Of a DNA stretch of 15,476 nucleotides, positions 1 through 7,011 are shown one piece after another. The translations under genes and the position numbers were made by a program. This DNA comes from JANNRR01 sp031401675 (lineage in GTDB: Bacteria; Pseudomonadota; Alphaproteobacteria; Rhodobacterales; Rhodobacteraceae): NCBI GenBank assembly GCA_031401675.1, contig JANNRR010000146.1, positions 1-15,476 on the forward strand, in the 5' to 3' direction. Every line of letters begins with the position of its first letter. The stretch's first letter is position 1. The notes beneath the pieces were generated by a model. It was given only the letters and a program-made list of their open reading frames with translations. It made no database searches and was not told the DNA's origin.

Positions 1-6
1 GCCATC

Positions 7-61
7 ATGGCAAAGGCAAAGTTTGAACGGAATAAACCACACGTAAACGTTGGCACAATCG
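7..61 (+). pseudogene. tuf: 5' end of tuf (elongation factor Tu), truncated fragment
   Basis: The reading frame from the ATG at 7 encodes MAKAKFERNKPHVNVGTI, the highly conserved N-terminus of bacterial EF-Tu, the GTPase that carries aminoacyl-tRNA to the ribosome. In a real tuf gene the next residues would be G-H-V-D-H-G-K (the P-loop). Here the match stops at base 61, and the frame continues as D-S-A-W-C-F to a TGA about 50 bases later. From about base 62 the DNA is ccoN in another frame. By my count 24 of the 55 bases are G or C, much lower than the rest of the window. Only about 18 codons remain, so nothing functional is encoded. The identity is secure because the N-terminus is so conserved. 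Why it is here is inference, probably a chimeric contig end. Confidence 0.85.
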
Positions 62-680
62 ACTCGGCATGGTGTTTTCGTTCATGCTGTGGATGCCCAG
101 CTGGGGCGGCATGATCAACGGGCTGATGACCATGTCGGGAGCCTGGGACAAGCTGCGCACCGACCCGGTGTTGCGGATGATGGCGCTGGCCATCGGGTTC
201 TACGGCATGTCGACCTTTGAGGGGCCGGTGATGTCGATCCGCGCCGTCAACTCGCTGAGCCACTATACCGACTGGACCATCGGCCATGTGCATTCCGGGG
301 CCTTGGGCTGGAACGGCATGATCACCTTTGCCGCGCTGTATTATCTGACGCCGAAGCTGTGGCAGCGCGAGCGGCTGTACAGTCTGAGCCTGGTCAGCTG
401 GCATTTCTGGTTGGCCACCATCGGCATCGTTCTGTACGCGTCCTCGATGTGGGTGACCGGCATCATGGAGGGGCTGATGTGGCGTGAAGTGGATGCCAAC
501 GGCTTTCTGGTGAACAGCTTTGCCGACACGGTGGCCGCGAAGTTCCCGATGTATGTGGTGCGCGGTCTGGGCGGGGTGCTGTTCCTGAGCGGGGCGCTGA
601 TCATGTGTTTCAATCTGTGGAAGACCGCAACATCGGCCCCGGCCAAGGCGGCATCGCCGCTGGCAGTGGCAGCGGAATAG
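62..680 (+). CDS. ccoN: cbb3-type cytochrome c oxidase subunit I (CcoN), 3' part only
   Basis: This is the C-terminal ~205 residues of the catalytic, multi-span membrane subunit that reduces O2 to water and pumps protons. The fragment contains the STFEGP segment with the conserved glutamate of the family. It also contains the helix with IGHVHSGALGWN, whose two histidines ligate high-spin heme b3 and low-spin heme b in characterised CcoN proteins. The CuB histidines and the cross-linked tyrosine lie upstream and are missing. The in-frame sequence reads L-G-M-V-F-S from base 63, so the ATG at 69 is an internal methionine, not the start. Family members are about 480-540 residues, so roughly 60% is lost at the junction with tuf DNA. 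The end is normal: TAG at 678-680, then the ccoO ribosome site. The intact gene probably exists in the organism. Confidence 0.95.
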
Positions 681-689
681 GGGAGCGAG

Positions 690-1415
690 ATGGCATTTCT
701 GGACCGACACAAGGCACTGGAGCGGCACGCGACCCTGCTGCTGATCTGCAGTTTTCTGGTGGTGACGATTGGCGGCATCGTGCAGATCGCACCGCTGTTC
801 TATCTGCAGAACACCATCGAGGATGTGGAGGGGATGCGCCCCTATGCGCCCTTGGAACTGGCGGGGCGCGACATCTACATCCGCGAGGGTTGCTATGTCT
901 GCCACAGCCAGATGATCCGCCCGATGCGCGACGAGGTCGAGCGCTATGGCCATTACAGCCTGGCGGCGGAAAGCCAGTACGATCATCCGTTCCAGTGGGG
1001 GTCAAAGCGCACCGGGCCGGACCTGGCGCGGGTCGGCGGGCGCTATTCCGACGACTGGCACGTGGCGCATCTGATCGATCCGCAATCGGTGGTGCCGGAA
1101 TCGGTGATGCCGAACTACGGGTTTCTGGCGAACCGGATGCTGGACGGTGCGGATATTGCCGATCTGATGGCCACGCACCGGCTGGTCGGGGTGCCCTATA
1201 CCGACGACATGATCAGCAATGCGCGTGCGGATTTTGAAGTGCAGATCGAACCCGACGGGGCGTTCGAGCCGATGCTGGAACGCTATCCCGGCGCGCAGGT
1301 GCGCAACTTCGACGCGGCCCCCGGGGTATCGGAAATGGATGCGCTGATCGCCTACATGCAGATGCTGGGGACGCTGGTCGATTTCTCGACCTTTACCGCT
1401 GACGCAAGCCGGTAG
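690..1415 (+). CDS. ccoO: cbb3-type cytochrome c oxidase subunit II (CcoO), monoheme cytochrome c
   Basis: This 241-residue membrane-anchored c-type cytochrome passes electrons from CcoP to the CcoN active site. One N-terminal membrane segment (about residues 15-35) anchors a periplasmic domain. That domain carries a single heme c site, CYVCH, at residues 68-72, followed by SQMIRPMRDE, a characteristic CcoO block. The methionine in PESVMPNY (about residue 140) is the likely distal ligand. A purine-rich ribosome site (GGGAGCGAG) sits directly before the ATG. The gene starts 9 bases after ccoN and is followed 9 bases later by ccoQ, in the usual order of the operon. Length and motifs match the family and nothing looks damaged. 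Confidence 0.97.
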   Translation: MAFLDRHKALERHATLLLICSFLVVTIGGIVQIAPLFYLQNTIEDVEGMRPYAPLELAGRDIYIREGCYVCHSQMIRPMRDEVERYGHYSLAAESQYDHPFQWGSKRTGPDLARVGGRYSDDWHVAHLIDPQSVVPESVMPNYGFLANRMLDGADIADLMATHRLVGVPYTDDMISNARADFEVQIEPDGAFEPMLERYPGAQVRNFDAAPGVSEMDALIAYMQMLGTLVDFSTFTADASR

Positions 1416-1424
1416 GGGGGGCAA

Positions 1425-1610
1425 ATGGAAATCTATTCACTGCTGCGCGAGATTGCCGACAGCTGGATGCTGCTGCTGATGGTGCTGTTCTTTGTCGGCG
1501 TGGTGCTTTGGGCGTTTCGTCCGGGTGCCGGGCGCATTCACCGCGACGTCATGTCGATTCCGTTCCGGCACGATGACAAACCCGCCAAGGCCGAGGAGAC
1601 ACGTCAATGA
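1425..1610 (+). CDS. ccoQ: cbb3-type cytochrome c oxidase small subunit (CcoQ)
   Basis: This 61-residue protein has one membrane segment (about residues 14-31, rich in Leu, Val and Phe) and a short charged cytoplasmic tail ending in EETRQ. CcoQ is not catalytic. In related bacteria it stabilises the complex, notably the association of CcoP. The call rests on size, topology and position between ccoO and ccoP rather than on strong motifs; the segment FRPGAGR after the helix is typical of Rhodobacterales CcoQ. A run of G residues just before the ATG serves as the ribosome site. The last four bases overlap the ccoP start (ATGA), suggesting translational coupling. Confidence 0.9.
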   Translation: MEIYSLLREIADSWMLLLMVLFFVGVVLWAFRPGAGRIHRDVMSIPFRHDDKPAKAEETRQ

Positions 1611-2485
1611 AAGCGCCAAAACCGAAGGAAAAGGCCGGCGAGGTCGGGACGACCGGGCATGTATGGGACGGCATCGAGGAGCTGAACAGCCCGCTGCCGC
1701 GCTGGTGGCTGTGGACGTTCTATGCGACGATCATCTTTGCGGTTGGTTACGTGATTGCCTATCCGGCCTGGCCGATGATCAGCGGGGCAACACCCGGGCT
1801 GTTGGGGTTTTCGACCCGCGCCGACGTGAAAGCCGAGATCGAGGCGGTGGATGCGAGCCACGCCGGGATCGAAGGCAGGCTGGTGGCGGCGGACCTGACC
1901 GCGATCGCAGCCGACCCCGAGGTCAATCAGTATGCCGTATCGGCCGGCGCCGCGATCTTTCGCTCCAACTGTTCGCAGTGCCATGGTGCCGGGGCGGCCG
2001 GGGTGAAGGCGTCGGGCTATCCCAATCTGCTGGACGATGACTGGCTGTGGGGCGGCGACATCGAAGCGATTCACGCGACGGTGGCGCACGGCATCCGCAA
2101 CACGACCGATGCCGACGCACGGTTCAGCCAGATGCCGGCCTTTGGCGAATTGCTGGAGCCCGGGCAGATCGAGCCGCTGGTGCAGCATGTTCTGGCGATC
2201 AGCGGGCAGCCGCACGATGCGGCACTGGCGGCCCTCGGCGCAAAGGTCTATGCCGAGAACGAGAATTGCGTGGCCTGTCATGGTGCCGAAGGTCTGGGCA
2301 ACCGCGATCTTGGTGCGCCGAACCTGACCGATGCGATCTGGCTTTATGGTGGCGATGCCGAAACGCTGAAATCCGTCATCACTTATGCCCGCAATGGCGT
2401 GATGCCGAACTGGAGCCCGCGCCTGTCGGAGGCGGATATCCGCTCGGTCGCCATCTATGTGCATCAACTGGGGGGCGGCGAGTAG
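1607..2485 (+). CDS. ccoP: cbb3-type cytochrome c oxidase subunit III (CcoP), diheme cytochrome c
   Basis: This 292-residue diheme cytochrome c is the electron entry point of the cbb3 oxidase. A cytoplasmic N-terminus with the conserved HVWDGIEELNSPLPRWW block (about residues 18-34) leads into one membrane segment (about 35-55). Two periplasmic cytochrome c domains follow, with CSQCH at 122-126 and CVACH at 221-225. The methionines in SQMPAF (about 176) and GVMPNW (about 266) are the probable axial ligands. Length is normal for the family. The start overlaps the ccoQ stop by four bases, and GAGGAG at 1593-1598 is a good ribosome site. This is the last structural gene of the operon; a stem-loop follows. 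Confidence 0.97.
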   Translation: MKAPKPKEKAGEVGTTGHVWDGIEELNSPLPRWWLWTFYATIIFAVGYVIAYPAWPMISGATPGLLGFSTRADVKAEIEAVDASHAGIEGRLVAADLTAIAADPEVNQYAVSAGAAIFRSNCSQCHGAGAAGVKASGYPNLLDDDWLWGGDIEAIHATVAHGIRNTTDADARFSQMPAFGELLEPGQIEPLVQHVLAISGQPHDAALAALGAKVYAENENCVACHGAEGLGNRDLGAPNLTDAIWLYGGDAETLKSVITYARNGVMPNWSPRLSEADIRSVAIYVHQLGGGE

Positions 2486-2516
2486 ATCGATCGCCCCCGA
2501 CAAAGGGCAACAGAAC

Positions 2517-2556
2517 GGCACCGCTGCGCGTTTCGCACGAGGCGCGCGGCGGTGCC
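2517..2556 (+). terminator. GC-rich stem-loop after ccoP
   Basis: Bases 2517-2530 can pair with 2543-2556 to form a 14-bp stem with one G-U pair and a 12-base loop. It lies about 30 bases after the ccoP stop and before the FNR-type box and ccoG. No T run follows, so it is not a textbook Rho-independent terminator. It could slow polymerase or protect the 3' end of the ccoNOQP message while allowing some read-through. The pairing is seen directly; the function is inferred. Confidence 0.55.
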
Positions 2557-2583
2557 CGGCCCAATGCGCCAATGGCTTCCGGG

Positions 2584-2597
2584 TTGACGCAGATCAA
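2584..2597 (+). promoter_or_regulatory. FNR/FnrL-type binding site upstream of ccoG
   Basis: The sequence TTGACGCAGATCAA matches the FNR consensus TTGAT-N4-ATCAA at nine of ten defined positions. Its centre is about 63 bases before the TTG start of ccoG. If FnrL acts at -41.5, transcription would begin near base 2632, and the expected -10 hexamer falls on GATACC (2620-2625), a partial match. FnrL-type activators induce cbb3 genes under low oxygen in Rhodobacterales, so this fits control of ccoGHIS. The match is visible; regulation is inferred. Confidence 0.8.
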
Positions 2598-2641
2598 GGC
2601 CCTGCGCCGGCAATCCAAAGATACCGAAGCGACCCAACCCC

Positions 2642-2645
2642 GGAG
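2642..2645 (+). promoter_or_regulatory. Ribosome binding site supporting a TTG start of ccoG
   Basis: GGAG lies 8 bases before the TTG at 2654. This supports the TTG as the start and rules out the first in-frame ATG, about 34 codons later. Using that ATG would remove the conserved region around LYAAREPVFPRRV. Confidence 0.65.
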
Positions 2646-2653
2646 CCAACCCA

Positions 2654-4096
2654 TTGTCCAGCACTGACCTGCCCCCTCCCAGCCTTTACGCGGCGCGCGA
2701 GCCGGTGTTTCCGCGCCGGGTGCGGGGCAATTTCCGCACGCTGAAATGGTGGATCATGGCGGTGACGCTGGGGGTCTATTACCTGACGCCTTGGCTGCGG
2801 TGGGACCGGGGTGACGTGCTGCCGGATCAGGCGGTGCTGGTCGATCTGGCGAACCGCAGGTTCTTCTTTTTCATGATCGAGATCTGGCCGCATGAATTCT
2901 ATTTCGTGGCGGGCCTGTTGATCATGGCCGGGCTGGGGCTGTTCCTGTTCACCTCGGCGCTGGGGCGGGTCTGGTGCGGCTATGCTTGCCCGCAGACGGT
3001 GTGGACCGATCTGTTCATTCTGGTCGAGCGCTGGATCGAGGGCGACCGCAACGCCCGGGTCAGGTTGTGGCATCAGGGCTGGGGCGTGCGCAAGTGGCGG
3101 CTGCGGCTGACGAAATGGCTGGTCTGGCTGCTGATTGCGGTGGCAACGGGCGGGGCTTGGGTGTTCTATTTCACTGATGCACCGACCCTGGCCCGCGATC
3201 TGATCGGGTTTTCGGCGCACCCGGTTGCCTATGCCACCATCGCGGTGCTGACCGCCACCACGTTCGTGTTCGGCGGTTTCATGCGCGAACAGATCTGCAT
3301 CTATGCCTGCCCGTGGCCGCGGATTCAGGCGGCGATGATGGACGAGGATACGCTGACCGTCGCCTACCGCGACTGGCGGGGCGAGCCGCGCGGCAAGCAC
3401 CGCAAGGCCGAGGGCGCCGATCTGCTGGGCGACTGCATCGACTGCAATGCCTGTGTGGCGGTCTGTCCGCAGGGGATCGACATCCGCGATGGCCAGCAAC
3501 TGGCCTGCATCACCTGCGCGCTGTGCATCGATGCCTGCAACGACGTGATGGACAAGGTCGGCAAGCCGCGCGGCCTGATCGGCTACATGGCGCTGACCGA
3601 TGAAGCGCCGGAGCGCGGCGGCAAGCCGCCGAAACCGATCTGGCGGCACGTACTGCGGCCCCGCACCATGCTTTACACGGGGTTATGGGCCGGGGTCGGC
3701 GTCGGGCTGGTGGTGGCGCTGTTTCTGCGCGCACCGATCGGCGCGACCGTGGCCCCGGTGCGCAATCCGACCTTTGTGATGCTTTCGGACGGCAGCATCC
3801 GCAACACCTATGACGTACGGCTGCGCAACATGCAGGGCAGGGACGCCGACCTGCGGATCACGCTGAAGTCGGATGCGCCGCTGGCAATCGCGCTGGAGGG
3901 GGCCGAGGCGCAGACCGTGACCGTGCCCGCCGACCAGACGCTGTTGCAGCGGGTCTATGTGACGGCGGCTGAGGGCAGTACTGCCGCTGGCAGCGCACGG
4001 ACCGAACTGCGCTTCTGGGTGCAGGATACCGAGGGATCCGAGCGGATTTCAGTGGACTCGACCTTTGTCGGATCAGAGCAGGAGCAGGGGCAATGA
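2654..4096 (+). CDS. ccoG: CcoG (RdxB/FixG), membrane Fe-S cupric reductase for cbb3 oxidase assembly
   Basis: This 480-residue membrane protein has two 4Fe-4S ferredoxin-type clusters. CcoG is known as a cupric reductase that supplies Cu(I) for CuB of the cbb3 oxidase. The cytoplasmic N-terminus contains LYAAREPVFPRRV (about residues 11-23). Membrane segments follow near 32-46, 83-103, 154-173 and 190-209, plus one near 338-358. CGYACP (108-112) and YACPWPR (217-223) are NapH-like cysteine motifs. The cluster cysteines are C261/264/267/271 and C285/288/291/295. The C-terminal ~110 residues form the Ig-like FixG domain. The start is TTG with GGAG upstream. The gene overlaps ccoH by four bases (ATGA). 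An FNR-type box precedes it. It is full length and intact. Confidence 0.96.
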   Translation: MSSTDLPPPSLYAAREPVFPRRVRGNFRTLKWWIMAVTLGVYYLTPWLRWDRGDVLPDQAVLVDLANRRFFFFMIEIWPHEFYFVAGLLIMAGLGLFLFTSALGRVWCGYACPQTVWTDLFILVERWIEGDRNARVRLWHQGWGVRKWRLRLTKWLVWLLIAVATGGAWVFYFTDAPTLARDLIGFSAHPVAYATIAVLTATTFVFGGFMREQICIYACPWPRIQAAMMDEDTLTVAYRDWRGEPRGKHRKAEGADLLGDCIDCNACVAVCPQGIDIRDGQQLACITCALCIDACNDVMDKVGKPRGLIGYMALTDEAPERGGKPPKPIWRHVLRPRTMLYTGLWAGVGVGLVVALFLRAPIGATVAPVRNPTFVMLSDGSIRNTYDVRLRNMQGRDADLRITLKSDAPLAIALEGAEAQTVTVPADQTLLQRVYVTAAEGSTAAGSARTELRFWVQDTEGSERISVDSTFVGSEQEQGQ

Positions 4097-4563
4097 CAGG
4101 TTCGACCACGGCCACGCCGTTGACCGGGCGCAAGGTGTTTTTCATCACCGCCGCGTTCTTTGGCACGGTCATTGCGGCGAATGTGACGCTGGCGGTTCAG
4201 GCGGTGCGGACTTTCCCGGGGCTGGAGGTCGGGAACAGCTACATTGCCAGCCAGACCTTCAACGCGGAACTGGCGGCGCAGAAGGCCCTGGGGTGGGCGC
4301 TCAAGGTCGCGGCCGGGCCGGACAGGCTGACGCTGGTCTTTACCGATGCGGCGGGCCGTCCGGTCGAGCCGGTGGCGATCACGGCCAGCATTGGCCGGGC
4401 AACCGAAGTCAGGGACGATCTGGTCCCGGAATTCGTGCGGGTTGGCGCTGTGTACGAGGCGCCCGTCGCGCTGGCGTCCGGCAAGTGGGTGCTGCGGATT
4501 GAAGCCGAGGCGGAAGATGGCACGATCTTTCGCCAGCGCGTCGCGATTTTTCTGAAAGGATAG
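4093..4563 (+). CDS. ccoH: CcoH (FixH/RdxH), cbb3 oxidase assembly/stability protein
   Basis: This 156-residue protein has a short N-terminus, one membrane segment (about residues 15-36, FFITAAFFGTVIAANVTLAV) and a periplasmic beta-rich domain. The phrase FPGLEVGNSYIASQTFNAEL (about 41-60) is characteristic of FixH/CcoH. In related bacteria CcoH is a single-span protein that contacts CcoN during assembly and remains with the oxidase. The start overlaps the end of ccoG (ATGA), with AGGAG at 4080-4084 as ribosome site. The next gene, ccoI, begins within a few bases. Position and motif make the call firm. No metal-binding motif is seen. Confidence 0.93.
   Translation: MTGSTTATPLTGRKVFFITAAFFGTVIAANVTLAVQAVRTFPGLEVGNSYIASQTFNAELAAQKALGWALKVAAGPDRLTLVFTDAAGRPVEPVAITASIGRATEVRDDLVPEFVRVGAVYEAPVALASGKWVLRIEAEAEDGTIFRQRVAIFLKG
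4556..4560 (+). promoter_or_regulatory. Ribosome binding site deciding the ccoI start
   Basis: AAGGA at the end of ccoH lies 7 bases before the ATG at 4568 but only 4 bases before the in-frame GTG at 4565. Spacing therefore favours the ATG. Confidence 0.55.
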
Positions 4564-4567
4564 GGTG

Positions 4568-6751
4568 ATGACGGTGGCGCTATCGGCAATGCCCTCTGCC
4601 TGTCCGGCCTGCGCTGTTGTGCCTGCGGCCGAAGCCCTGGCCCGGGCGGCCCCGGTCGAGGCGACGCTGATGCTGTCGCTGCCGGGCGTGCATTGTGCGG
4701 CCTGCATCGCCACGGTCGAGCGCGGGTTGGCTCGGCTGGCCGGAGTGCGGTCGGCGCGGGTCAATCTGACGCTGAAGCGGGTGGCGGTGGTGGCCGGGCC
4801 GGAAGTCACTGCAGAGGCGCTGATACAGGCGCTGAACCGGCTGGGATACGAGGCGCACGAGCTGGATTTCGGCATGCTGTCGGCCGAGCAGGCCGATGCG
4901 CGCGGGCGGGACCTGTTGATGCGGCTGGGGGTCGCCGGGTTTTCGATGATGAACATCATGCTGTTGTCGGTCGCGGTCTGGTCCGGGGCCGAGGATGCGA
5001 CCCGCGATCTGTTCCACTGGATTTCGGCGATGATCGCCCTGCCGACGGTGGCCTTTGCCGGCCAGCCGTTCTTTGCCAGCGCCTGGGCGGCACTGCGGGC
5101 CGGGCGGCTGGGGATGGATGTGCCGATCAGCCTGGCGCTGATCCTGGCCTCGTCGATCTCGCTTTATGAAACGACGCAAGGCGGCGATATCGCCTATTTC
5201 GATGCGGCGGTGATGCTGTGTTTCTTTCTGCTGGCCGGGCGGTATCTGGATCACCGGACCCGGGCCATTGCCCGGTCGGCGGCAGCGGAACTGGCGGCGC
5301 TGGAAGTGCCGAGGGCGATCAGGCTGGCGGGCGGGATCGAAATGTCGGTGTCGGTCGGTGATCTGGGGCCCGGCGATCTGGTGCTGTTGCGCCCGGGCGG
5401 GCGGGTGCCGGTGGACGGCGTGGTTGTTGCCGGCACGTCGGAAGTCGACCGGTCGCTTCTGACCGGTGAAAGCCTGCCCGCCCTGGTCGAGCCGGGAGCT
5501 TCTGTCAGCGTCGGTGAAGTGAACCTGACCGGCGCGCTGACGTTGCGGGTGGTGGCCGCCGGGGCCGAAAGCTCGCTGCACCGGATGGCGGAACTGGTGG
5601 CGGTGGCCGAGGCCGGGCGCGGGCGCTATACCTCGCTGGCCGACCGGGCGGCGCGGCTGTATTCGCCCTTGGTGCATCTGTTGTCGTTCGCGGCCTTTGG
5701 CGTCTGGATGTGGCGGACCGGTGGCGATGTCCGGACCGCCATCAACATTTCGGCAGCGGTGCTGATCATCACCTGCCCGTGCGCGCTTGGGCTGGCGGTG
5801 CCGGCGGTGGTGACGGCGGCGTCGGGGCTGTTGTTCCGCAAGGGGCTGCTGATCAAGAACGGCACGGCGCTGGAACGGCTGGCGACCGTCGATACCGTGG
5901 TGTTCGACAAGACCGGAACCCTGACCCTTGGCACGCCCGAGCCAGTGGATCTGGGCGGCCATGATCCGGGGGATCTGGCGGTGGCCGCAGCACTGGCCGG
6001 GGCCTCGTCGCATCCGTTGGCCGTGGCGCTGGCCGCAGCGACGCGGGCGGCGGGGGTGATGCCTGCGATGGTGGAGGACATCCGCGAAGTGGCGGGCTAC
6101 GGCGTCAGCGGCCAGTGGCAGGGTCGTGCGGTGCGTCTGGGGCGGGCAAGCTGGGTCGGGGCAACGCCATTGGCGGTGACGGCGACCTATCTGGCGGCGG
6201 GTGGCGCGCCGGTGGCGTTTGCCTTTGCCGACCGGTTGCGGCCGGGGGCCGAAGGACTGGTGGCGGCGCTCTTGGCACAGGGGCTGGCGGTCAAGCTGAT
6301 CTCGGGCGATGTGCCGGGGGCGGTGGGCGCTCTGGCGGCGCGGCTCGGCATCGGCGACTGGACCGCCGAGGTGCTGCCGGAGGGCAAGATGCAGATCGTC
6401 CGTGATCTGGCGCAGGGCGGCCACCGGGTTCTGATGATCGGCGACGGGCTCAATGATACCGGGGCGCTGGCGGCGGCGCATGTGTCGATTGCGCCGGCAT
6501 CGGCGCTGGACGCGGCGCGTGTCGCCTCGGACATCGTACTTTTGGGCCGCGACATTGCGCCGGTGGCCGATGCCATCCGGATCAGCGTCCGGGCGCGGCG
6601 GCGCATCACCGAGAATTTCCTGATATCAGCCGGCTACAATGTGGTGGCGGTGCCGCTGGCGCTGGTCGGGCTGGCGACACCGCTGGCGGCCGCCTTGGCC
6701 ATGTCATTGTCGTCGATCACGGTATCCTTGAACGCGCTCAGGGTGAAATAG
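4568..6751 (+). CDS. ccoI: CcoI (FixI/RdxI), copper-exporting P1B-type ATPase for cbb3 oxidase
   Basis: This 727-residue ATPase uses ATP to move copper across the cytoplasmic membrane for CuB insertion into CcoN. The N-terminus has an extra CPAC (residues 12-15), then a heavy-metal-associated domain with HCAAC (C43, C46). Further landmarks are the actuator motif TGES (299-302), the transport motif CPC (403-405), the phosphorylation site DKTGT (D447), the P1B marker His-Pro (482-483), and the hinge GDGLND (625-630). All catalytic motifs are present. Several membrane segments flank these domains. An upstream GTG (4565) is also possible but less well spaced. The gene sits between ccoH and ccoS, as in Rhodobacter-type rdxBHIS operons. 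CcoI-type (CopA2) pumps are slow exporters serving oxidase assembly rather than copper resistance. Confidence 0.96.
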   Translation: MTVALSAMPSACPACAVVPAAEALARAAPVEATLMLSLPGVHCAACIATVERGLARLAGVRSARVNLTLKRVAVVAGPEVTAEALIQALNRLGYEAHELDFGMLSAEQADARGRDLLMRLGVAGFSMMNIMLLSVAVWSGAEDATRDLFHWISAMIALPTVAFAGQPFFASAWAALRAGRLGMDVPISLALILASSISLYETTQGGDIAYFDAAVMLCFFLLAGRYLDHRTRAIARSAAAELAALEVPRAIRLAGGIEMSVSVGDLGPGDLVLLRPGGRVPVDGVVVAGTSEVDRSLLTGESLPALVEPGASVSVGEVNLTGALTLRVVAAGAESSLHRMAELVAVAEAGRGRYTSLADRAARLYSPLVHLLSFAAFGVWMWRTGGDVRTAINISAAVLIITCPCALGLAVPAVVTAASGLLFRKGLLIKNGTALERLATVDTVVFDKTGTLTLGTPEPVDLGGHDPGDLAVAAALAGASSHPLAVALAAATRAAGVMPAMVEDIREVAGYGVSGQWQGRAVRLGRASWVGATPLAVTATYLAAGGAPVAFAFADRLRPGAEGLVAALLAQGLAVKLISGDVPGAVGALAARLGIGDWTAEVLPEGKMQIVRDLAQGGHRVLMIGDGLNDTGALAAAHVSIAPASALDAARVASDIVLLGRDIAPVADAIRISVRARRRITENFLISAGYNVVAVPLALVGLATPLAAALAMSLSSITVSLNALRVK

Positions 6752-6753
6752 TC

Positions 6754-6972
6754 ATGGCGATGCTGGTCTATCTGATCCCGATATCGCTTGGTCTGGGCGG
6801 GCTGGGGCTGGCGGCGTTTTTCTGGGCGCTGCGCCATCATCAGTATGACGACCCGGCCGGGGCCAGCCAGCGCATCCTGCTGCCCGACTTCGAGGATGCG
6901 CCGATGCCGGGGACGCCGCCGCCGGATGCAGTGCAGTCGAGTACGGGCGGAATTCCGGCGCGTACGCCCTGA
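6754..6972 (+). CDS. ccoS: CcoS, small membrane protein for cbb3 oxidase maturation
   Basis: This 72-residue protein has an N-terminal membrane segment (about residues 4-25) followed by FFWALRHHQYDDPAG. That is the CcoS hallmark of a helix end plus a conserved Q-Y/F-D-D-P block. CcoS is needed in related bacteria for active cbb3 oxidase, apparently for cofactor insertion; its mechanism is unclear. The C-terminal ~25 residues are Pro/Ala-rich and variable. The ATG lies only two bases after the ccoI stop, so translation is probably coupled. It is the last gene of the assembly operon. Confidence 0.93.
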   Translation: MAMLVYLIPISLGLGGLGLAAFFWALRHHQYDDPAGASQRILLPDFEDAPMPGTPPPDAVQSSTGGIPARTP

Positions 6973-7011
6973 AGCCCTTGGCTTTCCGCGGCGGGCAACG
7001 ATAGTTGCAGC

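Noticed and set aside
69..71. ATG at 69 as a true start of a short CcoN
   Set aside because: The in-frame codons just before it (L-G) continue the CcoN sequence, there is no ribosome site, and the protein would lack the CuB ligands.
4580..6481. Long open frame on the minus strand across ccoI (over 600 codons)
   Set aside because: It is rich in Arg, Gln, His and Pro with no family resemblance, and lies opposite an intact P-type ATPase. Long antisense frames are expected in GC-rich DNA.
6971..7008. Two small hairpins after ccoS (AAGCC/GGCTT and GCAAC/GTTGC) as a terminator
   Set aside because: The stems are only about 5 bp and no convincing T run follows; such pairs are common by chance.
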